Notes under the pieces: generated by a model
The model's input: only the letters and a program-made list of their open reading frames with translations
The model's database searches: none
Told to the model about the DNA's origin: nothing
From: Sphaerisporangium rufum
Lineage (GTDB): Bacteria; Actinomycetota; Actinomycetes; Streptosporangiales; Streptosporangiaceae
DNA: 64,000 nt
Assembly (NCBI RefSeq): GCF_016863395.1
Contig: NZ_BOOU01000059.1
Location: 95,201 to 159,200, forward strand
Reading direction: 5' to 3'
Part shown: positions 8,907-18,972 of the stretch, in pieces
How positions within the stretch are numbered: the stretch's first letter is position 1
How the letters are laid out: each line of letters opens with the position of its first letter
Made by a program: the position numbers and the translations under genes

Positions 8907-10245
8907 CGCGCCTCCTTCCCGTGGCCAGCCGGGTCACCAGCAGGGCCAGGCCGACACCGATCAGGCACATCACCCCGCAGATCACCATGCCGAGCCGCGG
9001 GCCGGCGATCTCGCCGGCCCAGCCGACCAGCGGCGCCCCGATCGGCGCGCCTCCGGTGAACACCAGTAGATAGATTCCCATCACCCGCCCGCGCATCTCC
9101 GGGGACGCGGCGAGCTGCACCGAGGAGTTGGCGGCCGTGGTCGTGGTGATCATGGCCATACCGGCGGGCACCAGGGCGAGCAGGAACGCGGGGTACGCCG
9201 GGGCGAGCGCGGCGGCGATCTGGGCGACGCCGAAGCACAGGCCGCCGCCGACCAGCAGGCGGCGGCTGGGCCGGGCCCGGCGGGCGGCGAGCAGCGCGCC
9301 GCCGAGGGCGCCGACCGCGAACACGCTGGACGCCACGCCGAAGGAGGATGCGTCCTGGCCGAACACCTGCCGGGCCATCAGCGCGATGCTCATCGAGAAG
9401 CTGGTGGCGAACATGGCGGCGAAGGCCACCAGCAGGATCGGCAGCAGCAGCTCGGGCCGTCCCCGCACGTACCGCAGGCCGGCCCGCAGCTGTCCCTTCG
9501 CCCGGGCGACCGGTGCGGCCGTGCGCAGCTCGGACCGCCTCATGAGGAGCAGGCCGGCGATCACCGCGGCGAACGAGGCCGCGTTCACCAGGAAGATCGG
9601 GCCGGTGCCGCCGAGCGCGTGGATCAGCACGCCCGCCACGGCCGGGCCGACCACCCGCGCCAGGTTGAAGGTCGAGCTGTTCAGGGCGATCGCGTTGGGC
9701 AGGTCGGTGCGCCCGACCATCTCCACGACGAACGACTGCCGGGTCGGCATCTCGACGCAGGAGATCATCCCGAGCGCGAACGCCATGACGTACACGTGCC
9801 AGATCTGCGCGTACCCGGTCAGCACGAGCAGGCCCACGGTGAGCGCCAGCGTCCCCAGGAGTGATTGCGCGACCATCAGCAGCCGCCGCTTGGGATAGCG
9901 GTCGGCCAGCATGCCGCCCCACAGCCCGAACAGCATCACCGGCAGGAACTGCAGGGCGGTGGTGATGCCGAGGGCGGCGGAACTGCCGTGGCTCAGCTCC
10001 AGGACCAGCCAGTCCTGGGCGGTTCGCTGCATCCAGGTGCCGACGTTGGAGACCACGCTGCCCGAGACGAACAGCCGGTAGTTGTGGTTGCGCAGCGAGC
10101 GGAACATGCCCCCGGTGGCCGGTCGTCCGGCCGGCGGCTCCGCCGGTTCCGGGCCCGGCGTTGACGTCGCGGCACGCGGCGAGCGGGGTTCGAGAGGGTC
10201 GGCAGGCTCCCGCAGCCCGGCGTCCACCGGCCTCAGGGCGGTCAC
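8860..10245 (-). CDS. MFS efflux transporter (12-helix, drug:H+ antiporter type)
   Basis: A 461-aa permease. A Pro-rich N-terminal tail of ~50 residues precedes FRSLRNHNYRLF and twelve hydrophobic helices; the loop GGMLADRYPKRRLL is the conserved motif A between helices 2 and 3. The GTG start overlaps the marR stop (GTGA), with GGAGAGG upstream inside marR, so the two are translationally coupled. The context of a MarR repressor and a palindromic operator suggests inducible drug or metabolite export. Substrate unknown. Confidence 0.8.
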   Translation of the reverse strand: MTALRPVDAGLREPADPLEPRSPRAATSTPGPEPAEPPAGRPATGGMFRSLRNHNYRLFVSGSVVSNVGTWMQRTAQDWLVLELSHGSSAALGITTALQFLPVMLFGLWGGMLADRYPKRRLLMVAQSLLGTLALTVGLLVLTGYAQIWHVYVMAFALGMISCVEMPTRQSFVVEMVGRTDLPNAIALNSSTFNLARVVGPAVAGVLIHALGGTGPIFLVNAASFAAVIAGLLLMRRSELRTAAPVARAKGQLRAGLRYVRGRPELLLPILLVAFAAMFATSFSMSIALMARQVFGQDASSFGVASSVFAVGALGGALLAARRARPSRRLLVGGGLCFGVAQIAAALAPAYPAFLLALVPAGMAMITTTTAANSSVQLAASPEMRGRVMGIYLLVFTGGAPIGAPLVGWAGEIAGPRLGMVICGVMCLIGVGLALLVTRLATGRRRDAVVRGVVAAPGGAR

Positions 10246-10697
10246 ATCTGCGACAGCCTCTCCAGGATGGGCGCCGCCGCCCGCAGCGTCGTGCGCTCCT
10301 CCGGCGTCAGCTCGCCCAGCCGCTGGACCAGCCACGCCTCCTTGCGCCGGCGCTCCTCCCGGAGGAGCACCCGGCCCTCCTCGGTCAGGCTGACCGTCAC
10401 CTGCCGCCGGTCGGTCGCATGCGCGGTCCGGTCGAGCAACCCTCGCTCCTCCAGTGCGGCGATCACCCGGGTCATCGAAGGAGGCTGCATTTTTTCGAGC
10501 TCGGCCAACGCGCCAGGGGTTATCCCGGAATGCCGTTCTACCGCCACGAGCGTCGCGAGCTGGGTGGGCGTCAGCGAGTGCGCCCCGGACTGCCGCCGCA
10601 GCCGTCTGTTCAGCCGGGCCAGCGACACGCGCAGGGCCGCGGCGAGCCGGGCGTCGCCGCCACTTTGATCCGTCAGGGGTTCCATCACCAAAATCAT
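10242..10697 (-). CDS. MarR-family transcriptional repressor
   Basis: About 151 aa with a winged helix: LTPTQLATLVAVERHSGITPG, the recognition helix around MQPPSMTRVIAALEERGLLDR and a wing DRRQVTVSLTEEG. MarR dimers bind palindromes and release them on binding phenolic or other ligands. It heads an operon with the MFS exporter and thpR. Three in-frame starts exist (GTG 10703, ATG 10697, ATG 10685) and none has a strong ribosome site, so the exact N-terminus is uncertain. Confidence 0.85.
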   Translation of the reverse strand: MILVMEPLTDQSGGDARLAAALRVSLARLNRRLRRQSGAHSLTPTQLATLVAVERHSGITPGALAELEKMQPPSMTRVIAALEERGLLDRTAHATDRRQVTVSLTEEGRVLLREERRRKEAWLVQRLGELTPEERTTLRAAAPILERLSQM

Positions 10698-10708
10698 TAG
10701 CACGAGTC

Positions 10709-10729
10709 ATAGTTACCCTTGCTAACTAT
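10709..10729. promoter_or_regulatory. Palindromic MarR operator candidate
   Basis: Perfect inverted repeat ATAGTTA-N7-TAACTAT, beginning 12 nt upstream of the marR ATG. Arm and spacer lengths suit a winged-helix dimer, and it would overlap the marR promoter. Autoregulation is inferred. Confidence 0.6.
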
Positions 10730-11016
10730 ATTGGAGCCCCAGGTATTCCGTCCACCACGGGCCGGTCAAGGTCCGCCGCCCCGCCGCCGGCGGACCGGAC
10801 GATCGCATCGTGCGCGCCAGGCGGGAGGGCGGCGGAAGCACCGGCGCGACCTCGATCTCATCCGATCGGACCAGGGGAACGACATCACCACCCGCCCCTT
10901 GGGTGGCGATTTCGTTCCCCCGCTCACCTGCCCCCGGCCGCCGCCTTCCCCGCCGCCGTTCCCCGTGATCGGCGCCCGCACCCGGCGCGCCCGCCCGGAA
11001 TACTCGGCCGACGGCC
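10730..11016. other. Intergenic region between marR and the VOC gene
   Basis: This gap of about 290 bp (about 320 bp with the operator) separates the divergent marR promoter from the 3' end of the VOC gene. Apart from the palindrome at 10709-10729 I see no convincing gene, hairpin or promoter. Confidence 0.5.
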
Positions 11017-11445
11017 TCAGCCGGCGTCCAGGGGCCGGAACTCCTTCTTCTCGACCAGGACCAGCCAGTTGCCCGAGTCGTCGCGGATGATGGCCTCGGT
11101 GCCGTACGGCCGGTCCGCCGGTTCCTGCACGAACTCCACGCCCTTGGCGCTGAGTTCCTGGAACGTCTTGTGGCAGTCATCGACCTGCAGGCCCAGCGCG
11201 CCGAGGTGCCCCTTGCCGAGTTCCCGGCGGACGAAGGCGGCGGCCTCCTGGTCCAGCGGCGGCCCCGGCGGCCGCAGGGTGATCTCCAGCTCCGGGTGGT
11301 CGGGGTGGTTGACGGTGATCCAGCGGAATCCGTCGCCCATCACGGCGTCGGTGTTGACGACGAAGCCGAGCTTGTCGACGTAGAAGTCACGGCTCCGTTC
11401 CTGGTCCAGGGACCAGACGGTGACCAGCGAGACGTTGGTAATCAT
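11017..11445 (-). CDS. VOC-family protein (glyoxalase-like)
   Basis: A 142-aa VOC protein starting MITNVSLVTVWSLDQERSRDFYVDKLGF, the usual first beta-alpha unit, with ITVNHPDHPELEITL and EAIIRDDSGNWLVLVEKKEF as later strands. ATG 11445 is chosen because TAGCCT lies 7 nt upstream and homologues begin here. It follows the AraC gene by 10 bp on the same strand, yet also appears to have its own promoter within that gene's end. AraC/VOC pairs are common in actinomycetes and the regulator probably controls this gene. Confidence 0.82.
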   Translation of the reverse strand: MITNVSLVTVWSLDQERSRDFYVDKLGFVVNTDAVMGDGFRWITVNHPDHPELEITLRPPGPPLDQEAAAFVRRELGKGHLGALGLQVDDCHKTFQELSAKGVEFVQEPADRPYGTEAIIRDDSGNWLVLVEKKEFRPLDAG

Positions 11446-11452
11446 GCGGCCG

Positions 11453-11458
11453 AGGCTA
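11453..11458 (-). promoter_or_regulatory. -10 element for leaderless VOC gene
   Basis: TAGCCT on the - strand, 7 nt before ATG 11445, overlapping the stop codon of the AraC gene. Confidence 0.45.
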
Positions 11459-11959
11459 TTGCCCCAGTTCACCGCCGGGCTTCTCCGGAATTGCACAACC
11501 GGGCCCGGCGGCCCGGCCGGGCGATGCGGTGCCGCGCAGGTCCAGCGCGCCGCGCATGAACAGGAAGCACCCCGGCACCCGCGGTCCGCCATGCGCCGCC
11601 CACCGGTCCCGGTACGCGCTCGGGCTCTCGCCGACCAGCCGGGTGAACTTCGCGGAGAACGAGCCGAGGCTGCTGAAGCCCACCGTCATGCACACTTCGG
11701 TGATGGTGAGGTTGGCCAGCCGCAGCAGATCCTGGGCGCGCTCCAGGCGCCGGCGGGTCAGGTAGCGCATCGGGGTCTCCCCGTAGGCGGCCTCGAAGCA
11801 GCGGACGAAGTAGAACTTGGAGATCCCGGCGGTGGCGGCCAGCGCGGCGAGGTCGAGATCGGCGTGGTACTCGCGGTCGATGCGGTCCCGGGCGTGGCGC
11901 AGGTGCGGCAGCAGTTCCACCGGCACCGCGCGCCGGGTCCGCCGCTCGTCCAGGACCAT
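11456..11959 (-). CDS. AraC-family transcriptional regulator (short form)
   Basis: A 167-aa protein that is essentially the double helix-turn-helix AraC domain: LDLAALAATAGISKFYFVRCF (first HTH) and ITEVCMTVGFSSLGSFSAKF (second HTH), with PSAYRDRW at the domain end. There is no N-terminal ligand domain, so sensing is either absent or done by the ~50-residue C-terminal tail. TAGGGT lies 6 nt before ATG 11959. It lies directly upstream of the VOC gene. Confidence 0.85.
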   Translation of the reverse strand: MVLDERRTRRAVPVELLPHLRHARDRIDREYHADLDLAALAATAGISKFYFVRCFEAAYGETPMRYLTRRRLERAQDLLRLANLTITEVCMTVGFSSLGSFSAKFTRLVGESPSAYRDRWAAHGGPRVPGCFLFMRGALDLRGTASPGRAAGPGCAIPEKPGGELGQ

Positions 11960-11965
11960 GCCCCG

Positions 11966-11971
11966 ACCCTA
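11966..11971 (-). promoter_or_regulatory. -10 element for leaderless araC-type gene
   Basis: TAGGGT on the - strand, 6 nt before ATG 11959. Confidence 0.45.
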
Positions 11972-12456
11972 ACCGTTCCGCCGCCCCGGGCACGGCCACC
12001 GGGCGCGACCGGATGCTCCATCGCCCGCGGGCACGCACCCAAGACACCGGACCGGGCCGGCTCCCTGGTGAACATGGAGAAATCCGGCCCGCAGTTCCGC
12101 GTCATCTACAACAGATGGCGATTCACCGGACTAAAGCCGTCGGCGCCCACCAGAGATTCCGGCGGAAAACCTCCGCCGATGACTCTTCACCGGGCGGCCG
12201 GCGTTCGAAGCACCGCGCCGGCCGCCCGTTCCCGATAAGCCGGCCGCCCTTTTCCCACGTCACCGCGAGGCGCGGGCGGACCGAGCGGGGCGCGGAGCGT
12301 CCATCGACGGCCAGAGCCGCCCCTAGCAGGCAATTGTCCAAGTGTTCTTGGACATTGTTCGGACATCGATCGGGCCGATCCGGCTTGGCGGCGCCGGGGT
12401 CGAGGCGTAAGAGTTGGACCCGGCACGAAACAGCCGAGAACCGGAAGAGGAATCAA
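11972..12456. other. Long intergenic region with hairpins
   Basis: No gene is supported here. It holds a small inverted repeat (CGGCGGA/TCCGCCG, 12160-12178), a strong 13-bp stem with a 12-nt loop (12191-12228, arms CGGGCGGCCGGCG) that looks like a terminator, and the palindrome at 12335-12354. The promoter of the secreted Cys protein must lie at its right end. Confidence 0.5.
12335..12354. promoter_or_regulatory. 20-bp perfect palindrome upstream of the secreted-protein gene
   Basis: TGTCCAAGTGTTCTTGGACA has 8-bp perfect arms and a 4-nt centre, about 100 bp upstream of the ATG. No U-tract follows, so a regulator-binding site is more likely than a terminator. The regulator is unknown. Confidence 0.5.
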
Positions 12457-12840
12457 ATGCGATTCATGAACAAGCTCACCGTCGCCACCGCGTCCGCCGC
12501 CGCCATCGGTTTCATTTCGGCGCCGGCATATGCGGCGGCCCCCGTTTCCACCGCCACCGCGAATTCCACCATGACCGCCGTTCCGGCGGCCGCCGCCACC
12601 CTTCAGGGCGGCGGAGTGGTGCGCGGCAAGACGGGGTGCTTCAGCTACTCCTACAGCGAGCGCGGCACCCACAGCGTGACCGTCTACTACCACAACCGCT
12701 GCAAGCACACGAAGCCGATCAAGATCCGCGTCGCCCGCACCAAGGACGCCTGCCTGTGGGTCAAGGGCGGCGACTACGGCAAGCGCAAGTTCAACGGGCC
12801 CAACCCCTACATCCAGTCCATCAAGTCCAAGTTCTGCTGA
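12457..12840 (+). CDS. Small secreted cationic Cys protein
   Basis: A 127-aa precursor. A basic N-terminus and hydrophobic core end in the signal-peptidase site AYA|AAP near residue 27. An Ala/Thr-rich spacer follows, then a mature domain of about 70 residues with four cysteines (in GCFSYS, NRCKH, DACLW and the final Cys) and many Lys/Arg and Tyr residues. Two disulfides are likely after export. GGAAGAGG sits 8 nt before ATG. I do not recognise a family; a small beta-rich inhibitor or toxin-like fold is possible but unproven. Confidence 0.75.
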   Translation: MRFMNKLTVATASAAAIGFISAPAYAAAPVSTATANSTMTAVPAAAATLQGGGVVRGKTGCFSYSYSERGTHSVTVYYHNRCKHTKPIKIRVARTKDACLWVKGGDYGKRKFNGPNPYIQSIKSKFC

Positions 12841-12954
12841 GCGGATCGGACGGCCGCCGGCGCACGCCGGCGGCCGTCCGCCCGTCCCGGTGTGCCGGGC
12901 CCGGCCCACGGGGGCGGGCCCGGCACGCCCTTGCCCGAGGCGACCCGGGATCCT

Positions 12955-13632
12955 CCTCCCACAAGCAGCCCGGCGAAGATCGGCGGCCTGCTGGAACGGG
13001 ACCGCACATCACTGAGCCGGCCGCTGGACATGCTCACGACCGCCGGCCACCTGGAGTACGCCCGGGATCCGCTGCAGGAACGGCGTCCAGTGATCACTGT
13101 CGCCGATCCCATCATCCGCTTCCACAACCTGATCACGGTACCCAAGCGGGACCTGGTGGAAACCGGAGGCGCCCGGCAGGCCTGGGAGGAGTCACGGTCC
13201 ACCTTCGTGTCCCGAATCCTGGGGCCGCATTTCGAACAATGCTGCCGTGACTGGCTATGCCGCGCCGACCGGGACATCCGCGGGGGCGCGAGCACCGTCG
13301 CCGCCACCGTCGTCAACGATCAGGCGGGACACGCCAAGCACGAGATCGACGTCGTCGCGCTCGACCGCCAGGCCGGCCGGGCCAGGATAGGGATGCTGGG
13401 GGAGGCGAAGGCCACCCTGACACGCCGGGGGCCGGCCGACCTGGATCGGCTGCTCCACGTCAAGGAGCTCCTGGGCGCGCGGGGACACGATGTCACCGCC
13501 ACCCGGCTCGCCGTCTTCTCCATGGAGGGTTTCCACCCGGACCTCGTGTCGTCGGCACGCCGGCGCGGCGACGTGCTCCTGGTCGACCTCCCGGTCCTCT
13601 TCGGCGCGGACCCGCCGGTCGTCCCGGGCTGA
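12955..13632 (+). pseudogene. C-terminal remnant of an AAA ATPase (DUF234-type), nuclease module kept
   Basis: The frame carries a winged-helix segment (GGLLERDRTSLSRPLDMLTT) and the DUF234-like C-terminal domain (ADPIIRFHNLI to the end), including EIDVVALDR and MLGEAKA, which fit the D...ExK core of PD-(D/E)XK enzymes. The N-terminal P-loop ATPase half that such proteins have is missing, and no start codon has a ribosome site. It is most likely a 5'-deleted gene; a short expressed protein cannot be excluded. Confidence 0.6.
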
Positions 13633-13681
13633 TCCTTCATGGGCGCCGGCCGCCCGGTGGCGGCCGGCGCGGCGCGCGGGA

Positions 13682-15154
<1,473 letters not shown>

Positions 15155-15206
15155 GCGGGCAGAGTGGCAGGCGGTATCACAGTCCGGAAGACCCCTGACG
15201 CGCTCG

Positions 15207-15254
15207 TGGTCCGATCGAGACCAAGCTGTATGGCTTGTGGTCAGATCGTGACCA
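15207..15254. promoter_or_regulatory. Pair of 17-bp palindromic operators upstream of the permease
   Basis: Two sites of the form TGGTC-N7-GACCA with central GATCG: 15207-15223 and 15238-15254 (TGGTCAGATCGTGACCA, 6-bp perfect arms). Their centres are 31 bp apart, about three helical turns, so two dimers would bind on the same face. They sit upstream of the permease GTG. The regulator is not in the window; a GntR-like or purine-responsive one is a guess. Confidence 0.6.
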
Positions 15255-15323
15255 ATTTATGGACATTTCGGATGCGCGAAAAGGCTACCCGACCCACCGC
15301 GCACCATGGCAAACGCTCTCGCC

Positions 15324-15329
15324 TAGGCT
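15324..15329 (+). promoter_or_regulatory. -10 element for leaderless DUF2530 gene
   Basis: TAGGCT lies 7 nt before GTG 15337. Confidence 0.45.
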
Positions 15330-15336
15330 GGAACCC

Positions 15337-15684
15337 GTGAATGTGCCGCGCCCCCCGGATGACCCGGCTCCGCTGGAGACGAACGACACCGTCACCGTCC
15401 TCGCCGGGACCGGCCTGTGGGTGATCGCCCTGGTCGTGCTGCTGGCCGCCGGACCGCCGGCCGGCCACGAGTGGTGGATCTGGACCTGCGTGGCCGGCGT
15501 CGGCCTGGGCCTGTTCGGCTGCCTGTTCATCCGCCACCTCGACCGCCGGCGGGCTCAGGGCGGCGGCGACACCGCCCCGCACCCCGCGCCGGCCGTCCCG
15601 GACCCGGCCGGCCCGCCCGCGCCCCGCACCCCGGCCGCCGCCGAACCCGGCGAGGACCCGGTACGCGGCCCGGCCACCCCCTGA
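15337..15684 (+). CDS. DUF2530-type two-span membrane protein
   Basis: A 115-aa protein with an acidic/Pro-rich head, two hydrophobic helices (TGLWVIALVVLLAAG and WIWTCVAGVGLGLFGCLFI) and a disordered Pro/Ala tail. The position next to an NCS2 permease and the helix arrangement match DUF2530 proteins as I recall them in Streptomyces. Function unknown. GTG 15337 fits the leaderless pattern and the domain edge. Confidence 0.75.
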   Translation: MNVPRPPDDPAPLETNDTVTVLAGTGLWVIALVVLLAAGPPAGHEWWIWTCVAGVGLGLFGCLFIRHLDRRRAQGGGDTAPHPAPAVPDPAGPPAPRTPAAAEPGEDPVRGPATP

Positions 15685-15816
15685 ACGACCGGTGCGCAGC
15701 CGCCGGCACCCGCCGGCCAGGTGCCACCGTCCGCCGGTCCCTGGTCAGGGCGGTGCCGGACGGACAGAACAGGGCGTCCTGACCGCGTCGGGGCACCGCG
15801 GGCCGGCGGACCCGCG

Positions 15817-18800
15817 CTAGCCGTTCAGGTCGGCCTCGGCGAGCAGCAGGGGCACCGCGGCCGGATCGCGCAGCAGGGCGGCGACGGCCAGCCGGTCGCC
15901 CCACTGGCCGGTCGCCCAGGCCAGCCCGCGGGCCAGCCCGTCCACCCCGCTCGCGTGCACGGCCCCCTCGAAGAACCGCCAGGCCACCGGCACGCCGTCC
16001 ACCCGCAGCTCCGCGTGGTGCACGTACGCCGCGGGCGCGGCGGGCAGCAGCGAGCGCACCTCGGCCGGCACCGGCCGCTCCTGGCCGGCGGAGGTGACCT
16101 CGCCGGCCACCTCCTCGCCGGCCACCGGCAGGTCCAGCAGCTCCGACAGCGCCTCGGCCAGGTCGAACGGCGCCAGCACCAGCGGCCGGGCCGCGACCAG
16201 GGGCAGCAGGTCGGGCGCCTCCACCACGACCGGGCCGCCCGCGGCGGCGAGCCCGGCCAGCGGCGGGCCGCCGTTCCCGCCGGTCACGTGCCCGTCGTCG
16301 GCGTCGGCGACGACGATCTCACCGGCCAGCACCGCCCGCACCGCGGCCGGCGGCGCGACCCGGGCCGGTTCCACCGCGGCCAGCGCGATCCACAGCGACC
16401 GCAGCTGCGCCCGGTCCACCTCCAGCGACGGATCGGCCAGCAGCTCCAGCAGCTCGTCCGGGCCGCCGTGCGCGGCCAGCAGGTCGGCCAGCGTGGTGCG
16501 CACGCCCATCATGGCGAGCGCACCCTCGTCCAGGCCGGCCGGCGCGTCCCCGTACAGCCCGTACAGCAGCGGGTCGCCGCCGGGCAGCCGCAGCGACGTG
16601 GGCCGGCGGCTGGCGAGCACCGGGTGGCGCGACAGCCACCAGGACGTGTACGAGGGGGCCTCGACGACCTGCCCGTCGACCAGGGCGCGCAGCGGCTGCA
16701 GGGCGGCCCGCAGCGGCGGCCTGGTCAGCAGGGCCAGCGCGGCGGGCCAGTCGGCCACGTACTCGAGGTCACGGACCGCGGTGAACTCGCGGGCGACCGG
16801 CGGGACGTCGCCGGCGGGCAGCACGTCCAGCACGTGCTCCAGCCACTCGTCCTCGGCGTCCAGCTCGTGGTCGCACTCGTCCGGGTCGAGCAGCACGTCC
16901 TCGTCGTTGACCACGGCGAACCCGTCCAGCACGCCGGTGGCCGACAGCACCCGGGAGCCGTACCGCTCCACCAGGTCCGGGGCGGCCACCCCGAACGGCA
17001 CGTCCTGGTCGATCAGCCGGGCCAGCGAGCCGTCGCCGAGCAGCAGCTCGCCCGCGGGGTAGAGCTCGCCGTCCGCGCCGCGCAGTGCCAGCGCCGACAG
17101 CCACGGCGCCTCCCCCGGGGCCAGCCCGGCCGCGTCCACCAGTGCCAGCACCGCCTGGGCCACCGGCTCGGGATCGGCACTGTCCAGCGACTCGGCGACG
17201 GTGGCCCGGGTGAGCGGGTCGGCCAGCACCCCGCGCGGGGTGGCCTCGGCGGCGCCGAGCCGCAGCAGCAGCGGGTGGGCGGCCTCGGGGTGCACGACGC
17301 GCAGCCCGAGCGGGCCGAGGGCGGCCGGGTCCAGCCCGGACCCGTCGGCGAGCAGCAGCGTGCCGCGCGCCCCGCGCACCAGCCGGCCGTCGGCCAGCGG
17401 CACCGGCAGCGCGCCGAGCGCCTCGGGATCGTCGGCGGGCAGCACCTCGTACAGCGACCGCCACCAGGCCGGCGTGCGGTCCTCGACGGCCTCGCCGGAC
17501 AGCATGTCGATCACGTCGGCGAGCTCGACCCGCCGCACGCCGAGCGCGGCCAGCGCCGGATGGCGGGACGCCCAGCCGGCCGCGAGCACGCCGGGCACCA
17601 TCGGCGCGACCAGGGCGAGGAATTCGGCCGTCCCGGCGACGGCCGCGGCCTGCCGGCCGGCCACCAGGAAGGCGCCGCCGGCCGCCGGGCCGGGGACGGC
17701 GTCGGCGGGCGGGGAGAGGGCGGGCAGCAGCGGGGTGCCGGGCAGCCGGCGCAGCACCGCCCGGCGGATCGCCGCGTCCAGCTCGCCCTTGCCCATCAGG
17801 CCGGGCACCAGGTCGAGCAGGCGCGGCGTCCGCGGCAGCTCGCCGAGCAGCCGGACGTAGGTCTCGGCGGCCCGCTCCACCAGGAAGTCGGTCAGCGGGC
17901 CGGCCGCGACGTGCCGCCGGTCGGTGGCCAGCGGGAAGGTGGCGATGAGCAGCGCGGGCAGGTCGAGCGGCTCGTCGCTCGGCGTGGGGCCGTGCACGAC
18001 CGGCGCCACGTCCCTGGGCAGCCGACCGTGGCCTTCCTCGGGCACCGCCCAGCGGACCAGCCAGCGCGGCCGGGCCCGCTCCTCGGTGGGGCGGTCGGCG
18101 AACAGCTCGGCCACCTGCTCGGCGGTGAACGTGCCGGCCTCCTCCAGCACCCGCCACCCGGCGGCGGTGAGCGTGCGGGTACGGCCGTCCACCTCGATCT
18201 CGATGGCGGCCAGCGCCGGCATGGCCAGCGGCAGCGCTGGCCCGGCCTCGTCCAGCATCTGGCGGACCGCCTGCTCGGCGGTCTTGTCGCGCAGCGGCAG
18301 CCGGACGACGGTGTCGAAGCCGTCCGGGACCGGCACGGCGCCCGCGGCGAACGGCAGGCGCAGCAGCGGGACGTGCCCGCCGCGCTCGGCGAGCCGCCCG
18401 GCCAGCGCGGGCTCGGCGGCGACCAGCGCGGTGGTCTCGGCCCGGGACCAGCGCACCGCGCCGGTGGCCCGGGACGCGACCAGCGGCTCGTCGGTCACCG
18501 TCACCACGGCCGCGAAGCCGACACCGAACCGGCCGATCGACCCGGCCTCGTCGCGCTTGGCCGAGACGCGGAGCGTCGCCAGCCCTTCCACCCCGCCCTG
18601 GTCCAGCGGGGCACCGGTGTTGGCGGCGGTGAGGACGCCGTCGGCCAGGGTGAGCCGCAGCCGGCCGGGCACGCCGGCCCGCAGGGCCGCGTCCGCCGCG
18701 TTCTGCGCCAGCTCCACGATCAGCCGGTCGCGGTACCCGCCGAGCGCGAAGTCCTCCTCGGCGTTCGCGTCCTCGCGGAACCGCGCGGGCGAGGCCGTCC

Positions 18801-18852
18801 AGGCGGCCAGGACGGTCGCGCGCAGGCGTTCGGTGCCAAAGATGTCAGTCAA
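15817..18852 (-). CDS. Sacsin/Hsp90-type GHKL ATPase, large protein of unknown role
   Basis: A 1011-aa protein. Residues ~1-190 form a GHKL fold: LIVELAQNAADAA (N-box), DGVLTAANTGAPLDQGGVEGLA (G1) and GSIGRFGVGFAAV (G2), as in sacsin N-terminal and Hsp90 ATPases. The remaining ~800 residues are Leu/Ala/Asp-rich with no recognised motif. The start is TTG 18852; no better start lies nearby. It sits between DUF2530 and DUF3027 in a core actinobacterial gene order, which suggests a housekeeping or chaperone-like role. No partner nuclease or methylase is adjacent. Confidence 0.8.
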   Translation of the reverse strand: MTDIFGTERLRATVLAAWTASPARFREDANAEEDFALGGYRDRLIVELAQNAADAALRAGVPGRLRLTLADGVLTAANTGAPLDQGGVEGLATLRVSAKRDEAGSIGRFGVGFAAVVTVTDEPLVASRATGAVRWSRAETTALVAAEPALAGRLAERGGHVPLLRLPFAAGAVPVPDGFDTVVRLPLRDKTAEQAVRQMLDEAGPALPLAMPALAAIEIEVDGRTRTLTAAGWRVLEEAGTFTAEQVAELFADRPTEERARPRWLVRWAVPEEGHGRLPRDVAPVVHGPTPSDEPLDLPALLIATFPLATDRRHVAAGPLTDFLVERAAETYVRLLGELPRTPRLLDLVPGLMGKGELDAAIRRAVLRRLPGTPLLPALSPPADAVPGPAAGGAFLVAGRQAAAVAGTAEFLALVAPMVPGVLAAGWASRHPALAALGVRRVELADVIDMLSGEAVEDRTPAWWRSLYEVLPADDPEALGALPVPLADGRLVRGARGTLLLADGSGLDPAALGPLGLRVVHPEAAHPLLLRLGAAEATPRGVLADPLTRATVAESLDSADPEPVAQAVLALVDAAGLAPGEAPWLSALALRGADGELYPAGELLLGDGSLARLIDQDVPFGVAAPDLVERYGSRVLSATGVLDGFAVVNDEDVLLDPDECDHELDAEDEWLEHVLDVLPAGDVPPVAREFTAVRDLEYVADWPAALALLTRPPLRAALQPLRALVDGQVVEAPSYTSWWLSRHPVLASRRPTSLRLPGGDPLLYGLYGDAPAGLDEGALAMMGVRTTLADLLAAHGGPDELLELLADPSLEVDRAQLRSLWIALAAVEPARVAPPAAVRAVLAGEIVVADADDGHVTGGNGGPPLAGLAAAGGPVVVEAPDLLPLVAARPLVLAPFDLAEALSELLDLPVAGEEVAGEVTSAGQERPVPAEVRSLLPAAPAAYVHHAELRVDGVPVAWRFFEGAVHASGVDGLARGLAWATGQWGDRLAVAALLRDPAAVPLLLAEADLNG

Positions 18853-18972
18853 CGGTCATGTCCCAGTGGCAGAAGTGGACCGGCCGCGCCCCCACGGCCG
18901 GAGATCGGCCCTACGGTACGCCGGAAACCGCCCGGCCGGGCCGGCCGGCGGACGTGCGCTGGGCCGAGCGGA

